Notes: generated from the sequence alone by a model not told the origin. DNA of 64,000 nt from Marine Group I thaumarchaeote (GCA_013390745.1 JACASX010000001.1:62001-126000); one strand, 5' to 3'; numbered from the stretch's first letter, positions 33,622-42,289 are shown. Numbers and translations are program-made.

Positions 33622-34979
33622 GTAGTGTAAGTTCATCGGAAATAAAACGAGAATTTGTTAAGAGTAAAATCGGTCTTATTGGTATTGGGATTTTGGCAAG
33701 CCTTATCATTTTATCGATGATAGCCATTATCACAATTCCTATAGATACATTCAAGCAATGGAATAATCCAGGTAGCTGGATTTCATATCCAAAGACATCG
33801 GTACCAGCATGGGTAAACTATTTCACTACAGAAAAAATCCCAGAACATCTTATAATGGATAAGCCGATAGTAATAACTAAAGAGGATGTTATATCATTAG
33901 CATCGCATCAATTCGGTATACAATATCACTATGATGATTTTCCAAGTGATTTTATTTATGAATTTAATGCTGAGTATTCAGGCTCACAACTGTTACAAAT
34001 TTCTGTAATTAGACCAGATCAGTCACAAATACTTCTTTTGTCTAGATCATTACCACACTCAGACACAAAAGTTGTACATCATGAACGAATTTTTTCAACT
34101 GATAACAGTATTAAAAAAAATATTCAAATTCATTTTTCTGAAATGGATTTCTATAATCAAAACACAGCAAGTGAAGATATGATCTTTGCAGACAGAGATG
34201 GAAAAGTGTTGAAGGGAGATTATATATTTTTAGTAAATATCTATGGTGTTGATAAAAAAGTAAGTATTATTGATTCCAAATTAATTATTGGTGGAAAAGC
34301 ATATGGAATGATGGGAACGGATGAATTACGAAGAGACCTTGCAGTCGGTCTTTTATGGGGAACCCCACTTGCTTTGTTTATTGGTATTTCTGTGGCTATT
34401 GGTTCTGTAACAGCTGGTTTAATTTATGGTGTATATTCTGGCTTTAAGGGAAAAAAAACAGACGAAGCTATGATGAGGTTTAATGACGTTATCTACGCAC
34501 TTCCAGCACTACCTTTTTTGATAATTCTTGCCGTGACTATTAGTAATAGTATATTTTTGCTAGTAGGATTCCTGATGATCTTTGGTTGGGTTGGTGTTGC
34601 AAAGGTTTCACGCAGTATGGCACTTCAAATCAAAACTAGACAATATGTAGAGGCATCACAAATGATGGGACAAAAAAACTCAAAAATAGTTTTTAAACAT
34701 ATTATTCCACAATTACTGCCTTATGCTTTTGCCAGTATTGCAATTTCAGTCCCTGCTGCGATTACAACAGAGGCTGGCATAAGTTTTTTGGGTCTTGGTG
34801 ATCCAACATTTCCCACGTGGGGACAAATACTACATGATGCAAATACATATGGTGCTGCAGCAAGAGGATTATGGTGGTGGATTGCTCCACCTGGAATAAT
34901 GATTGCGATTACAGGTCTTGCGTTTGTTTTCATTGGTAATGCATTAGATGCAATTGTAAATCCAAAATTGAGAAAATAA
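33618..34979 (+). CDS. dipeptide/oligopeptide ABC transporter permease (DppC/OppC type)
   Basis: A 453-residue permease partner. The first helix (about residues 17-38) is followed by a long extracytoplasmic insertion of roughly 190 residues, then TDELRRDLAVGLLWGTPLAL and the remaining helices. The EAA loop is YVEASQMMGQKNSKIVFKHI. The C-terminus SFLGLGDPTFPTWGQILHDA is the OppC signature. The extra loop makes it longer than the usual 300-residue DppC. Confidence 0.92.
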   Translation: MSSVSSSEIKREFVKSKIGLIGIGILASLIILSMIAIITIPIDTFKQWNNPGSWISYPKTSVPAWVNYFTTEKIPEHLIMDKPIVITKEDVISLASHQFGIQYHYDDFPSDFIYEFNAEYSGSQLLQISVIRPDQSQILLLSRSLPHSDTKVVHHERIFSTDNSIKKNIQIHFSEMDFYNQNTASEDMIFADRDGKVLKGDYIFLVNIYGVDKKVSIIDSKLIIGGKAYGMMGTDELRRDLAVGLLWGTPLALFIGISVAIGSVTAGLIYGVYSGFKGKKTDEAMMRFNDVIYALPALPFLIILAVTISNSIFLLVGFLMIFGWVGVAKVSRSMALQIKTRQYVEASQMMGQKNSKIVFKHIIPQLLPYAFASIAISVPAAITTEAGISFLGLGDPTFPTWGQILHDANTYGAAARGLWWWIAPPGIMIAITGLAFVFIGNALDAIVNPKLRK

Positions 34980-35002
34980 CTAATTTTAAAATATGTATGT
35001 AA

Positions 35003-35329
35003 TTAGGATTTGAATTCTCTGATAATATTCATTGCAGTATCATTTAGTTTAATGGTGTAAACTGCACTATTTTCATCGTTTGATTCTGAAAGTTTCTCAC
35101 CAAATTCTGTCTTATCATGTCCTCGCTCAAAATTTCCACCGGATTCCTTAATGCATAATGGAAATTTTTTCATGGTCAATTTTGTTTGCAATAAATAAGC
35201 AATGAATTTTTTGTACGTTTCTGTGTCACTCCAATCAACATTATGTTCTTGACACATTGCAATCCAAATATCAACTGTATTCTGATAAGATACTTTTTTT
35301 CGTATATCATCCAATGCGAGATCTGGCAT
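35003..35329 (-). CDS. hypothetical protein, 108 residues
   Basis: A soluble, charged protein, MPDLALDDIRKKVSYQNTVD followed by YKKFIAYLLQTKLTMKKFPL and a short acidic tail. No motif is recognised. It converges with the OppC-type permease. Codon use matches its neighbours. Confidence 0.6.
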   Translation of the reverse strand: MPDLALDDIRKKVSYQNTVDIWIAMCQEHNVDWSDTETYKKFIAYLLQTKLTMKKFPLCIKESGGNFERGHDKTEFGEKLSESNDENSAVYTIKLNDTAMNIIREFKS

Positions 35330-35413
35330 TTAATTACTATATCTAAAAACAATATATGGTTTTGTAAAAAAGTAAATAGCCAGGAAGCATTGATTTTATA
35401 AAAAATATCAATA

Positions 35414-35845
35414 CTATCGTCTGACGTTTCCTCTTCCTGATCTAGTACTTGGTTTTCTTCTGGCAGTTTTCTTATATGATCCTGCAGATGATCTACTAAT
35501 AGTTCCTCTACCAGATCTCATACTTGGTTTTGCCGCTTTTCTTTTAGTAGCCTTACTGCTTGCTGCAATGTATCCTCGTCCGGAGCGTTTTACTTTACCA
35601 GATGCTCTGGCAGCCCTCATACCTATTGCGCGAGATTTGGATCTTTTTCCGCCACTTCTGCTAACAGTTCCCCGACCAGATCTTGTACTTGCACTTACAC
35701 TTCGCTTTTTTCCATATGATCCAGAAGATGACCTACTAACAGTTCCCCGACCAGATCTCATACTTGGTTTTGCTCTCCTAGATTTTGACCTGCCGGATTT
35801 TACATTTCTTGTACTAGTTCCTCTGTTTGTAGTTACTCTTACCAT
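35414..35845 (-). CDS. Arg/Ser/Gly-rich basic repeat protein
   Basis: A 143-residue protein built from repeats of SMRSGRGTVSRSS and similar units (KPSMRSGRGTISRSSAGSYK, STRSGRGTVSRSGG, KPSTRSGRGNVRR). It is very basic, with no hydrophobic core, so it is probably disordered and binds nucleic acid. The SRSGRG pattern resembles RGG/RS regions of RNA-binding proteins and protamine-like tails. Together with the 4252 protein it gives the window two unrelated basic repeat proteins. Function unknown. Confidence 0.75.
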   Translation of the reverse strand: MVRVTTNRGTSTRNVKSGRSKSRRAKPSMRSGRGTVSRSSSGSYGKKRSVSASTRSGRGTVSRSGGKRSKSRAIGMRAARASGKVKRSGRGYIAASSKATKRKAAKPSMRSGRGTISRSSAGSYKKTARRKPSTRSGRGNVRR

Positions 35846-35930
35846 GATTATGCGAAGTTATCATGATTTTTAATACTTACTATAGCTACAGAAAATATGA
35901 TTTAAACAGGGATAACTTGATCCATACTTT

Positions 35931-36332
35931 ATGAACTCATACTTTTCTGTAAATCAAGCCAACGAAATTCTTCCTACAGTAATTAAGAAATTTGATCATG
36001 CAAAAAAAATGAAGGTTGAAGTTATGAAAATGGAGCAACAGTTAACTTCTGGCCTCACACCTACAACTTCTTTAGAAGAATATACTACTATCAAAAAGAA
36101 ACTTAATTCTCTAGTCACAAAATTTTATCAGTCAATAGAAGACCTAGAAAGTACAGGTGTGTTGTTGAAGGGGCTAGATGAAGGCTTACTTAACTTTCCT
36201 GCAAAGCGTTTTGATGAAGAAATTTGGCTTTGTTGGAAAGAAGGGGAAACTGAGATTAAATTTTGGCATGAAAAAGATACAGGTTTTATTGGAAGAAAAC
36301 CAATTAGTGTAAGTAATGAATCGTTAGTGTAA
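35931..36332 (+). CDS. DUF2203 family protein
   Basis: A 133-residue helical protein. YFSVNQANEILPTVIKKFDH at the N-terminus and VLLKGLDEGLLNFPAKRFDE followed by EIWLCWKEGETEIKFWHEKD at the C-terminus are hallmarks of DUF2203. The family function is unknown. The stop overlaps the UbiA start (TAATG), so the two are coupled. Confidence 0.88.
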   Translation: MNSYFSVNQANEILPTVIKKFDHAKKMKVEVMKMEQQLTSGLTPTTSLEEYTTIKKKLNSLVTKFYQSIEDLESTGVLLKGLDEGLLNFPAKRFDEEIWLCWKEGETEIKFWHEKDTGFIGRKPISVSNESLV

Positions 36333-37219
36333 TGATATCTACGTGGTTACGCGTAATACGTGTTCGTTTTTTACTAGCATCAGTAATAGCTGTATCCGTA
36401 GGTTTAGCAATTACTTGGTGGCATACTAGCAGTATCACTATATTTGATGCCATACTTACAATGTGTGGTGTACTAGCCCTTCATGCTAGTGTGGATTTAC
36501 TTAATGATTATTGGGATTTCAAACGTGGAATAGATACTGCAACAAATAGAACAAAAATGAGTGGTGGTTCCGGTGTTCTTCCAGAGGGCTTACTAAAGCC
36601 TACTCAAGTCTATGCAGCCGGTATTGCCTTTTTGATAATCGGCACTGTAATTGGCATATACTTTGTTGCAACCGATGGTATTATTATAGGAATAATTCTT
36701 GCCTTTGCGGTAATATCGATCTACTTTTACTCAACCAAAATTATTGACTGGGGATTAGCAGAAGTTTTTGTTGCAATTAAAGGAAGTATGATTGTAATGG
36801 GAACATATTTTGTACAAACGTCACAAATTACCGAGCAATCAGTGCTAGGTGGAATTGTTATCGGTGTATTATCTTCACTAGTCTTGTTCATTACATCATT
36901 TCCTGATCATGATGCAGATAAAGCAAAAGGAAGAAAAACACTTGTTATCAGTCTGGGAATGCAAAAAGCTTGCTCCATTTTATGGATATTCCCTGCGATT
37001 GCTTACGGAATAACTATAATTGCTGTAGTTTTTGAAATTTTTCCAATTTTATGTTTAATTATTTTAGCAACAATCCCTCTAATAATAAAATCTGGGCAAA
37101 AATTAAAACAAAATTATGATGAACTAACCAATCTAATTCCAGTTATGAGTTCAACATTATATTTTAGTAGAGTAACCGGTGCATTACTTGTTGTGGGTTT
37201 TCTTGTAAGCGTGATTTAA
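36332..37219 (+). CDS. UbiA-family prenyltransferase (MenA-like)
   Basis: A 295-residue polytopic enzyme with the first Asp-rich motif in LLNDYWDFKRGIDTATN and the second in FPDHDADKAKGRKTL. These bind the prenyl diphosphate through magnesium. The MenA-like placing of both motifs suggests attachment of a prenyl chain to a naphthoate, as in menaquinone synthesis. Other UbiA members make archaeal lipids or haem, so the substrate is inferred. Confidence 0.88.
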   Translation: MISTWLRVIRVRFLLASVIAVSVGLAITWWHTSSITIFDAILTMCGVLALHASVDLLNDYWDFKRGIDTATNRTKMSGGSGVLPEGLLKPTQVYAAGIAFLIIGTVIGIYFVATDGIIIGIILAFAVISIYFYSTKIIDWGLAEVFVAIKGSMIVMGTYFVQTSQITEQSVLGGIVIGVLSSLVLFITSFPDHDADKAKGRKTLVISLGMQKACSILWIFPAIAYGITIIAVVFEIFPILCLIILATIPLIIKSGQKLKQNYDELTNLIPVMSSTLYFSRVTGALLVVGFLVSVI

Positions 37220-37262
37220 AAAACTCGATAACATACTTATACATTAAATTGATAATGATATT

Positions 37263-37403
37263 ATGCCAGTCGATCCTGTTTGTGGAATAGAAATGGACGA
37301 ATCTCTAGCTCTTATTCATGAGCATGATGGTAAAAAATATTATTTTTGTTGTAATGGATGCAAAAAGATCTTTATAAAAAAGCCAAAAAAATATAAAAAT
37401 TAA
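37263..37403 (+). CDS. YHS-domain microprotein
   Basis: A 46-residue protein, MPVDPVCGIEMDESLALIHE then KYYFCCNGCKKIFIKKPKKY. DPVCGM-like DPVCGIEM followed by FCCxxCxxxF is the YHS/TRASH metal-binding motif, found in copper and other heavy-metal proteins. It stands alone after the UbiA gene. The metal is likely copper by family analogy. Confidence 0.85.
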   Translation: MPVDPVCGIEMDESLALIHEHDGKKYYFCCNGCKKIFIKKPKKYKN

Positions 37404-37405
37404 CT

Positions 37406-38353
37406 TTAGATCGGAAACCTTCCACACATCCCACAAAATTTTGAATTACTAACTATCTCAGCATTACAATCTGAACATTGATTGTTTCCATTCGTACATT
37501 CAGGAATTTTAAAATTTTCTTTATAGAATTCATAATAATGTAATGATTCTTTTGTTCTGATTGTTACATTGTCCTCACTTTTTATTTTTTTTGTCTTTTC
37601 CTTAAAAATATCATCTGTAATTACCGAATCAAACATCTTAATCAAGCCAACTGTGCCTGAACCATCTTGCATCGGTGTTTTTTCTCTCCATATAACGCTG
37701 GATGGTAAGTCATTTTCAAAGGACTTCCGTAGAATCCATTTACCAAATTTGATGCCATCATTTTGATTTACTAGCAGATTAACTGGTAAAGTTTCAACAA
37801 ACTTGATAACGCTTTCATCAATGAACGGCATCTGAACCGATATGCCTAATTCGTTGGCAATTTTTTGTGATGTAAAATGCATTATTTTTTTCATTCTTTT
37901 TAATTCCTTTTGCAGTTCATCATGATCTTTTTTTACTAAGAAATTGTATCCTGCAAAGATTTCATCTGCACCGTCACCAGTAATAATTTTAGTCACATTT
38001 TTTTTCTTTAGTGCATTCAAATAAATATATGAAACAATTGAGTTTCTAATCTCAATATCGTTAAAGTTTTTTAAGATTCTAATTGTTCCTTTTATCGCAT
38101 CTAACATCTCGTCAATACTTACATATTTTAATTCTAAAGGAATGCCAATATGTTTTCCTACAATTTGTGAATATGATAAATCAGTTCCAATAAAATCTTT
38201 GGCGATAATTGTCAAGGCGTTCAGATCTTTATCTTTTTTTATCTGTCCTAGAATACTGCTATCAAGACCGCCTGAGAATGCAATCCAATTTGCATCACAC
38301 TGCATAGTGATCTTTTCTAGTAACACTCTACAATTTTCTATGAACTTATCCAT
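37406..38353 (-). CDS. AsnB-like synthase domain with C-terminal zinc ribbon
   Basis: A 315-residue protein holding an asparagine-synthase-type ATP pyrophosphatase domain (P loop WIAFSGGLDSSILGQIKKDK, TGDGADEIFAGYNFL) but no glutaminase domain. The C-terminal 25 residues have CSDCNAEIVSNSKFCGMCGR, a zinc ribbon. It could amidate or adenylate another substrate using free ammonia, or act in tRNA or coenzyme modification. The true substrate is unknown. Confidence 0.82.
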   Translation of the reverse strand: MDKFIENCRVLLEKITMQCDANWIAFSGGLDSSILGQIKKDKDLNALTIIAKDFIGTDLSYSQIVGKHIGIPLELKYVSIDEMLDAIKGTIRILKNFNDIEIRNSIVSYIYLNALKKKNVTKIITGDGADEIFAGYNFLVKKDHDELQKELKRMKKIMHFTSQKIANELGISVQMPFIDESVIKFVETLPVNLLVNQNDGIKFGKWILRKSFENDLPSSVIWREKTPMQDGSGTVGLIKMFDSVITDDIFKEKTKKIKSEDNVTIRTKESLHYYEFYKENFKIPECTNGNNQCSDCNAEIVSNSKFCGMCGRFPI

Positions 38354-38441
38354 GGAATCTCAAAAATTCTATATGAGTTATGAGTAAATAGTTATAGCTA
38401 ATTTTAATCGGATTTTTATATCATTGGTAATGTGTTTGATT

Positions 38442-38858
38442 ATGCTATTACCTGCAGAAATAGAATCAAAATCACTGATTCCTGCACTACGTGCAATTAT
38501 AGCAAAAGATCTTGCTAAAAAACATAACATATGTGAAGATAAAATATCACAAATGTTGGGTGTTACTCAAGCTGCGATTAGTAACTATATTCGTGGAATA
38601 CGTGGCAATCCTGAACTAATAGAGAAACTTCTAGCAGAAAAGCAGGTTGCAAGTATGATTACTGATATATGCGATAATTTAGCTTCTGATAATGCATATA
38701 CTCCATCAAGCTTATCAAAATTCATTGGGTTATGTAATTACATAAAATCTAGCTTGATTATCTGTGACATTCATCATAATCTTGAGTCTAACATTGATGA
38801 TAAGGTATGTAAGGAATGTGAAAATATGTTACTCAAAGGTCCAGGCAGTGTCTATTAG
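38442..38858 (+). CDS. COG2522-type HTH transcriptional regulator
   Basis: A 138-residue protein with an N-terminal helix-turn-helix: MLLPAEIESKSLIPALRAII and MLGVTQAAISNYIRGIRGNP (recognition helix). The C-terminal part carries CDIHHNLESNIDDKVCKEC, which may bind metal or a cluster. This layout matches archaeal COG2522 regulators. The ATG at 38442 is preferred over one six codons upstream. Its 3' end overlaps the Alba-like gene by four bases. Confidence 0.82.
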   Translation: MLLPAEIESKSLIPALRAIIAKDLAKKHNICEDKISQMLGVTQAAISNYIRGIRGNPELIEKLLAEKQVASMITDICDNLASDNAYTPSSLSKFIGLCNYIKSSLIICDIHHNLESNIDDKVCKECENMLLKGPGSVY

Positions 38859-39157
38859 TTACTAATTTTTGTTATTATAATTTCAATTGTTGAAATCATA
38901 CGTCCATCATCTGAGATTTCACTGCTTAAAGAAATTTTATCAGTTTTTGTAGTGCCATTTAGCACATTTTGGGTAATTATATTGGCAACAGATACTGTGG
39001 CTGGACAAGATTCATCTTTTCCCTTGATTGTTATTTTACCAATTTTATTTAATACTTCTAATACATTCATCGCTAATTCCATCACAGGTTCATTAGTAAT
39101 TAGAAATTTTTCAACTGTGTAATCAATTGTTTTTTCGATCATTTTGGCATCAAACAC
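38855..39157 (-). CDS. Alba-superfamily nucleic-acid-binding protein
   Basis: A 100-residue protein. NEPVMELAMNVLEVLNKIGK, ITIKGKDESCPATVSVANII and GRMISTIEIIITK reproduce the Alba fold's order, with the loop Lys residues. Alba proteins coat DNA or bind RNA in archaea. The helix regions are more diverged than in typical Alba, so a specialised role is possible. Confidence 0.8.
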   Translation of the reverse strand: MFDAKMIEKTIDYTVEKFLITNEPVMELAMNVLEVLNKIGKITIKGKDESCPATVSVANIITQNVLNGTTKTDKISLSSEISDDGRMISTIEIIITKISN

Positions 39158-39209
39158 TATTTATTAACAAATGAAATCTTAATTGTTTTAAATTTTATAG
39201 ATGATTGAT

Positions 39210-39716
39210 CTACTCAAATTGATCTATTGGAATATGCTGATAATCCCCATTTGGTAATGTTCTTTTAATTACAATTGGTATTACTCTTTGTTTTAATTCT
39301 TCCATTGCGATTTCAAGTGATGATGTTGCATTTTTTGGAATTTCAATGAATACAGGCGCACCAAGAGATAGCTGAAGTGCCCGTGCACCCATGATTCTAG
39401 CCCGTTCAAATCTAGTTAACGTTGGTGGTCCAGTAACAATTTTGCCACCCTTATCAATAATTTCTGTCGGTTTGTGTTCTAAGTCTTTAGTTATTACTTC
39501 ACGATTTCTAATAATCTCACATTCTTTATCAATCTCTGCAATTTCTTTTTCAGTAAGATCCACATTACCGCCTTCACGTATTTTTCTAAATAATTCAATT
39601 GCTTTTTCAACAGCATCATCCAATGGTTTAACACCGTTTTCCTCAATTGAGTTAGACTGATCTTCTGAATCGATGTCTTTGTGTGTTTTATCCGTATTTG
39701 CTTTTAATTCAGACAA
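39210..39716 (-). CDS. rpoK: DNA-directed RNA polymerase subunit Rpo6 (RpoK) with N-terminal extension
   Basis: A 168-residue protein whose C-terminal 70 residues are the archaeal RpoK/Rpb6: [20 protein letters not shown], then [20 protein letters not shown] and [15 protein letters not shown]. Rpb6 assembles the polymerase clamp. About 95 residues of acidic, helix-rich N-terminal sequence precede the core, longer than usual archaeal RpoK. The start is TTG. Confidence 0.92.
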   Translation of the reverse strand: MSELKANTDKTHKDIDSEDQSNSIEENGVKPLDDAVEKAIELFRKIREGGNVDLTEKEIAEIDKECEIIRNREVITKDLEHKPTEIIDKGGKIVTGPPTLTRFERARIMGARALQLSLGAPVFIEIPKNATSSLEIAMEELKQRVIPIVIKRTLPNGDYQHIPIDQFE

Positions 39717-39768
39717 TCATTAAATAATCTGAAAGCGGTTATATATTCTACGAGCTGGATAACGAGAA

Positions 39769-40149
39769 ATGGACTCTGGAACAGTTTCTAAAGTTGATGC
39801 CACTTTAGAAATTAATGGGAATACAAAAATATCCTGTCAATTAAAACGTCATCTTTCTCCAATTACTGTTGGACTGATTACACGTATGTTACCTTTGAAG
39901 GGAAATGCACATCAAATGAGTCAATCTGTTGTATATTTTGAGACAAAAATTAATTCTGGAGTAGAACGCAAAAGAACAGATTTTAAAAAAGGAGATATTG
40001 CGTTTTTGCCAGCTGAAGGTAGTATTTGCTTTTATCTTGATGATGTATTTGCTGGAAAACAAATGACAATTATTGGTAAAATGACAGATGGTGTTGACAA
40101 ATTAAAAACAGTAAAGCCTAGCGATGTTTTATCACTTTCCAGAAACTGA
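39769..40149 (+). CDS. cyclophilin-like fold protein (COG2164/DUF369)
   Basis: A 126-residue protein: LEINGNTKISCQLKRHLSPI, SVVYFETKINSGVERKRTDF, KGDIAFLPAEGSICFYLDDV and MTIIGKMTDGVDKLKTVKPS. These match the archaeal cyclophilin-like family COG2164. A peptidyl-prolyl isomerase activity is not established. It overlaps the convergent S25e gene by 18 bases. Confidence 0.8.
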   Translation: MDSGTVSKVDATLEINGNTKISCQLKRHLSPITVGLITRMLPLKGNAHQMSQSVVYFETKINSGVERKRTDFKKGDIAFLPAEGSICFYLDDVFAGKQMTIIGKMTDGVDKLKTVKPSDVLSLSRN

Positions 40150-40446
40150 TTTGTATAAATGATGACCACTAAAACCACCTATTCTTTCGACTGTTCCATC
40201 TTTGAGTAATTTTTGCAAGTATGAATTAGCCGCAGAAATTTTAACTTCAGTCTGTCTTGCTAAATCCTGCACAGTGATTACTTTGGCAGCATTGATGTAT
40301 TTTATTGCCTTAGATTCATCGATAATTACTGAAGTAGTAGTCTTTGCTGCATTACTCTTTTCAGATTTTTTAGACTTTTTTTGCTCTGCATCTTTACTTT
40401 GTGATTTATCTTTTTGTGCTGGAGATTTATTTTTTGATCCACCCAT
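40132..40446 (-). CDS. rps25e: 30S ribosomal protein eS25 (S25e)
   Basis: A 104-residue S25e with a long Lys-rich N-terminus and the winged-helix core IKYINAAKVITVQDLARQTE, VKISAANSYLQKLLKDGTVE and RIGGFSGHHLYKS. It is a eukaryote-like small-subunit protein found in thaumarchaea and Crenarchaeota. The gene is divergent from the 70-residue protein at 40564. Confidence 0.95.
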   Translation of the reverse strand: MGGSKNKSPAQKDKSQSKDAEQKKSKKSEKSNAAKTTTSVIIDESKAIKYINAAKVITVQDLARQTEVKISAANSYLQKLLKDGTVERIGGFSGHHLYKSVSGK

Positions 40447-40515
40447 TTAATTCAAAAATAGAATTCCTACTTATAAACGAATAATTAATTAATTATGTAA
40501 ATATTTTTTATAATT

Positions 40516-40531
40516 TATCATTGTAATGATA
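40516..40531. promoter_or_regulatory. inverted repeat in the S25e divergent promoter region
   Basis: TATCATTGTAATGATA is a 7-bp inverted repeat with a two-base centre, flanked by direct copies of ATAATTTAT. It lies in the 117-bp region between divergent start codons and may be a protein-binding site or overlap the TATA boxes. Either function would be shared by both genes. Confidence 0.4.
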
Positions 40532-40563
40532 TAATTTATTATCTATAAGAACATAAAAATTTT

Positions 40564-40776
40564 ATGGGAATAATTGCAAAAGGTGTAAAATGTAACGTGT
40601 CTGATTGCAACAACGATGGATTTCGTTCTCTTAATACCAAAAAAGTTGAAGAAGCTGGTTTACGTGTATCAGTTAGTGGTAAGAAGACTGCTCTTTGTAA
40701 AGAACATTACAAAGAATGGAAAAAAGAAACTAAAGAAGATAGATCTTTAGATCGTGCAAGATTTGATATTTATTAA
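40564..40776 (+). CDS. small Cys-containing protein, unknown
   Basis: A 70-residue protein, MGIIAKGVKCNVSDCNNDGF and later TALCKEHYKEWKKETKEDRS. The CxxxxC pair and the CKEH segment may coordinate zinc. No Shine-Dalgarno precedes the ATG, and AT-rich DNA lies at about -26, so it is probably leaderless. Function unknown. Confidence 0.7.
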   Translation: MGIIAKGVKCNVSDCNNDGFRSLNTKKVEEAGLRVSVSGKKTALCKEHYKEWKKETKEDRSLDRARFDIY

Positions 40777-40794
40777 AAAATATTAATACAATGT

Positions 40795-41874
40795 TTATTT
40801 ATCATAATATTTTCCAGCATTTTGAAAAAATCCTTTTTTCAGATTGTCATAATATGAATTAAGTTTTTTGTAAAGACGTTTTGGTTTTCTTGATTTTTGG
40901 TTACTAATCACATACAGCGCAAGAATAGGAAACGCTATAGTTACATCAGCGTAAACAGTTACCATATCATGATGCGCATCTTGTATCTTACCCCAGCTTT
41001 TTCCTTCTTCTAGTGTGGCACCTGATAATCCACCAGTATCAGGTCTTGCATCTGTGATTTGTATTATGTAGTCTTGACCACCAACGTTTTGTCGAAGTAT
41101 TTGATCAAGAAGTGGACCTGTCTGTTGGGCAGTATTTTTTGGAACCCCACCACCTAATTCAACTATTCCAGATTTCTGGGAGTTGTATAAAATTGATGCT
41201 TGCTCCAAAATTTCTCTTACAAAATCTAGGCTGTATGTCTTCTCTCTTAATCTATGAATTGCTAAATTAAGCGCAAGAGAAGAATCCTTTAGTGTTGATA
41301 TGTAAATTGGTACATCATAATTATATGCTGTTGTAACAAAACTTTTTTCAGGATACTTTGAGTTCTCACTACTAATTTTGCCTAAAAAATTACAAAACTC
41401 AGCAGTAGTGAATGGTTTATCAACAAAATTATTTTTGAATGCCTTTTGAATAACTTGGTCTTGTGCTTCTAACGTTTCATAAAATTTGATAAACACGTCT
41501 CTAATCCTAACTATTTCCATATCGTATAGTTTCATGTCATCAACCTGAAAATCACCTTGTTTTACTGGTAATCCCCATGCAAAATGATCTTCGTGATACA
41601 CATTGGCACCAGTTGTGACTATCCAATCTACAAAACCTCTTTCAATTAGAGTCTTAAAAATTCCACCAAAACCAACTGGAGTCAAAGCTCCAGAAGCTGT
41701 TAAACAGATTGTTGCGTCTTCTTTTATCATTTTTGCATAAACCTTTGCAGCCTCACCGAGTTTTCTCCCGTTAAATCCTGACTCTGAATAAATCTTAACC
41801 AAATCTTCTATCGACATATTAGGGTCAAGTTTGATATGCGGAATATCATTGCCCTTAAAATGATGATGATCCAT
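40795..41874 (-). CDS. dys: deoxyhypusine synthase
   Basis: A 359-residue enzyme that transfers the aminobutyl group of spermidine to a lysine of aIF5A. Family parts are the N-terminal MSIEDLVKIYSESGFNGRKL, ICLTASGALTPVGFG and VELGGGVPKNTAQQTGPLLD; the catalytic Lys should be in LEEGKSWGKIQ. It fits with an agmatinase-family gene at 45377, which could supply polyamines. It is divergent from a small hypothetical gene over a hairpin-rich region. Confidence 0.94.
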   Translation of the reverse strand: MDHHHFKGNDIPHIKLDPNMSIEDLVKIYSESGFNGRKLGEAAKVYAKMIKEDATICLTASGALTPVGFGGIFKTLIERGFVDWIVTTGANVYHEDHFAWGLPVKQGDFQVDDMKLYDMEIVRIRDVFIKFYETLEAQDQVIQKAFKNNFVDKPFTTAEFCNFLGKISSENSKYPEKSFVTTAYNYDVPIYISTLKDSSLALNLAIHRLREKTYSLDFVREILEQASILYNSQKSGIVELGGGVPKNTAQQTGPLLDQILRQNVGGQDYIIQITDARPDTGGLSGATLEEGKSWGKIQDAHHDMVTVYADVTIAFPILALYVISNQKSRKPKRLYKKLNSYYDNLKKGFFQNAGKYYDK

Positions 41875-41900
41875 TACATGAAGTTGAATATTGGTGAATA

Positions 41901-41949
41901 AACCTGTTTTGGAGCAATCATTTAGAAAAATCTAAATTCAAAACAGGTT
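41901..41949. promoter_or_regulatory. nested inverted repeats between divergent genes
   Basis: AACCTGTTTTG (41901-41911) and CAAAACAGGTT (41939-41949) form an 11-bp perfect inverted repeat around an inner hairpin TTTAGA-AAAA-TCTAAA (41921-41936). The site lies between the starts of deoxyhypusine synthase (-) and a 109-residue protein (+). It may be a dimeric operator controlling both, or a structured leader of the plus-strand gene. Confidence 0.6.
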
Positions 41950-41959
41950 AAGAATCAAT

Positions 41960-42289
41960 ATGAAGTATATCGATATTGCAGATTCGAATAGAGTAAACCG
42001 TTCTCCTGATAAAATTATTCAAGTACTTTCTGATGGAACAATTGTTGAGAAAGGCTATAAAATAAAAAATATACAATTACGATTATACACTGAAAAAAAT
42101 GACAAAAAACTAGGACTGTATTCTCTAATTACATCATTGGTTGAAACTGACAAAGGATCCGTGGAAATGATTTATGATGAAGGATTTCGTGGTAATAATG
42201 CATTAGAAAAATCTAGCAAATTTTTGACTGAAAGTTTGGGAATTTCTGGTTTAATACTTCGTTCCTTAATATTTTTAGATGGAAAATGA
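41960..42289 (+). CDS. conserved hypothetical protein, 109 residues
   Basis: A soluble alpha/beta protein, MKYIDIADSNRVNRSPDKII then YTEKNDKKLGLYSLITSLVE. No motif is recognised. Its stop overlaps the ATG of a 49-residue zinc protein (ATGA), and an 83-residue protein follows, so the three are likely an operon. Confidence 0.65.
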   Translation: MKYIDIADSNRVNRSPDKIIQVLSDGTIVEKGYKIKNIQLRLYTEKNDKKLGLYSLITSLVETDKGSVEMIYDEGFRGNNALEKSSKFLTESLGISGLILRSLIFLDGK

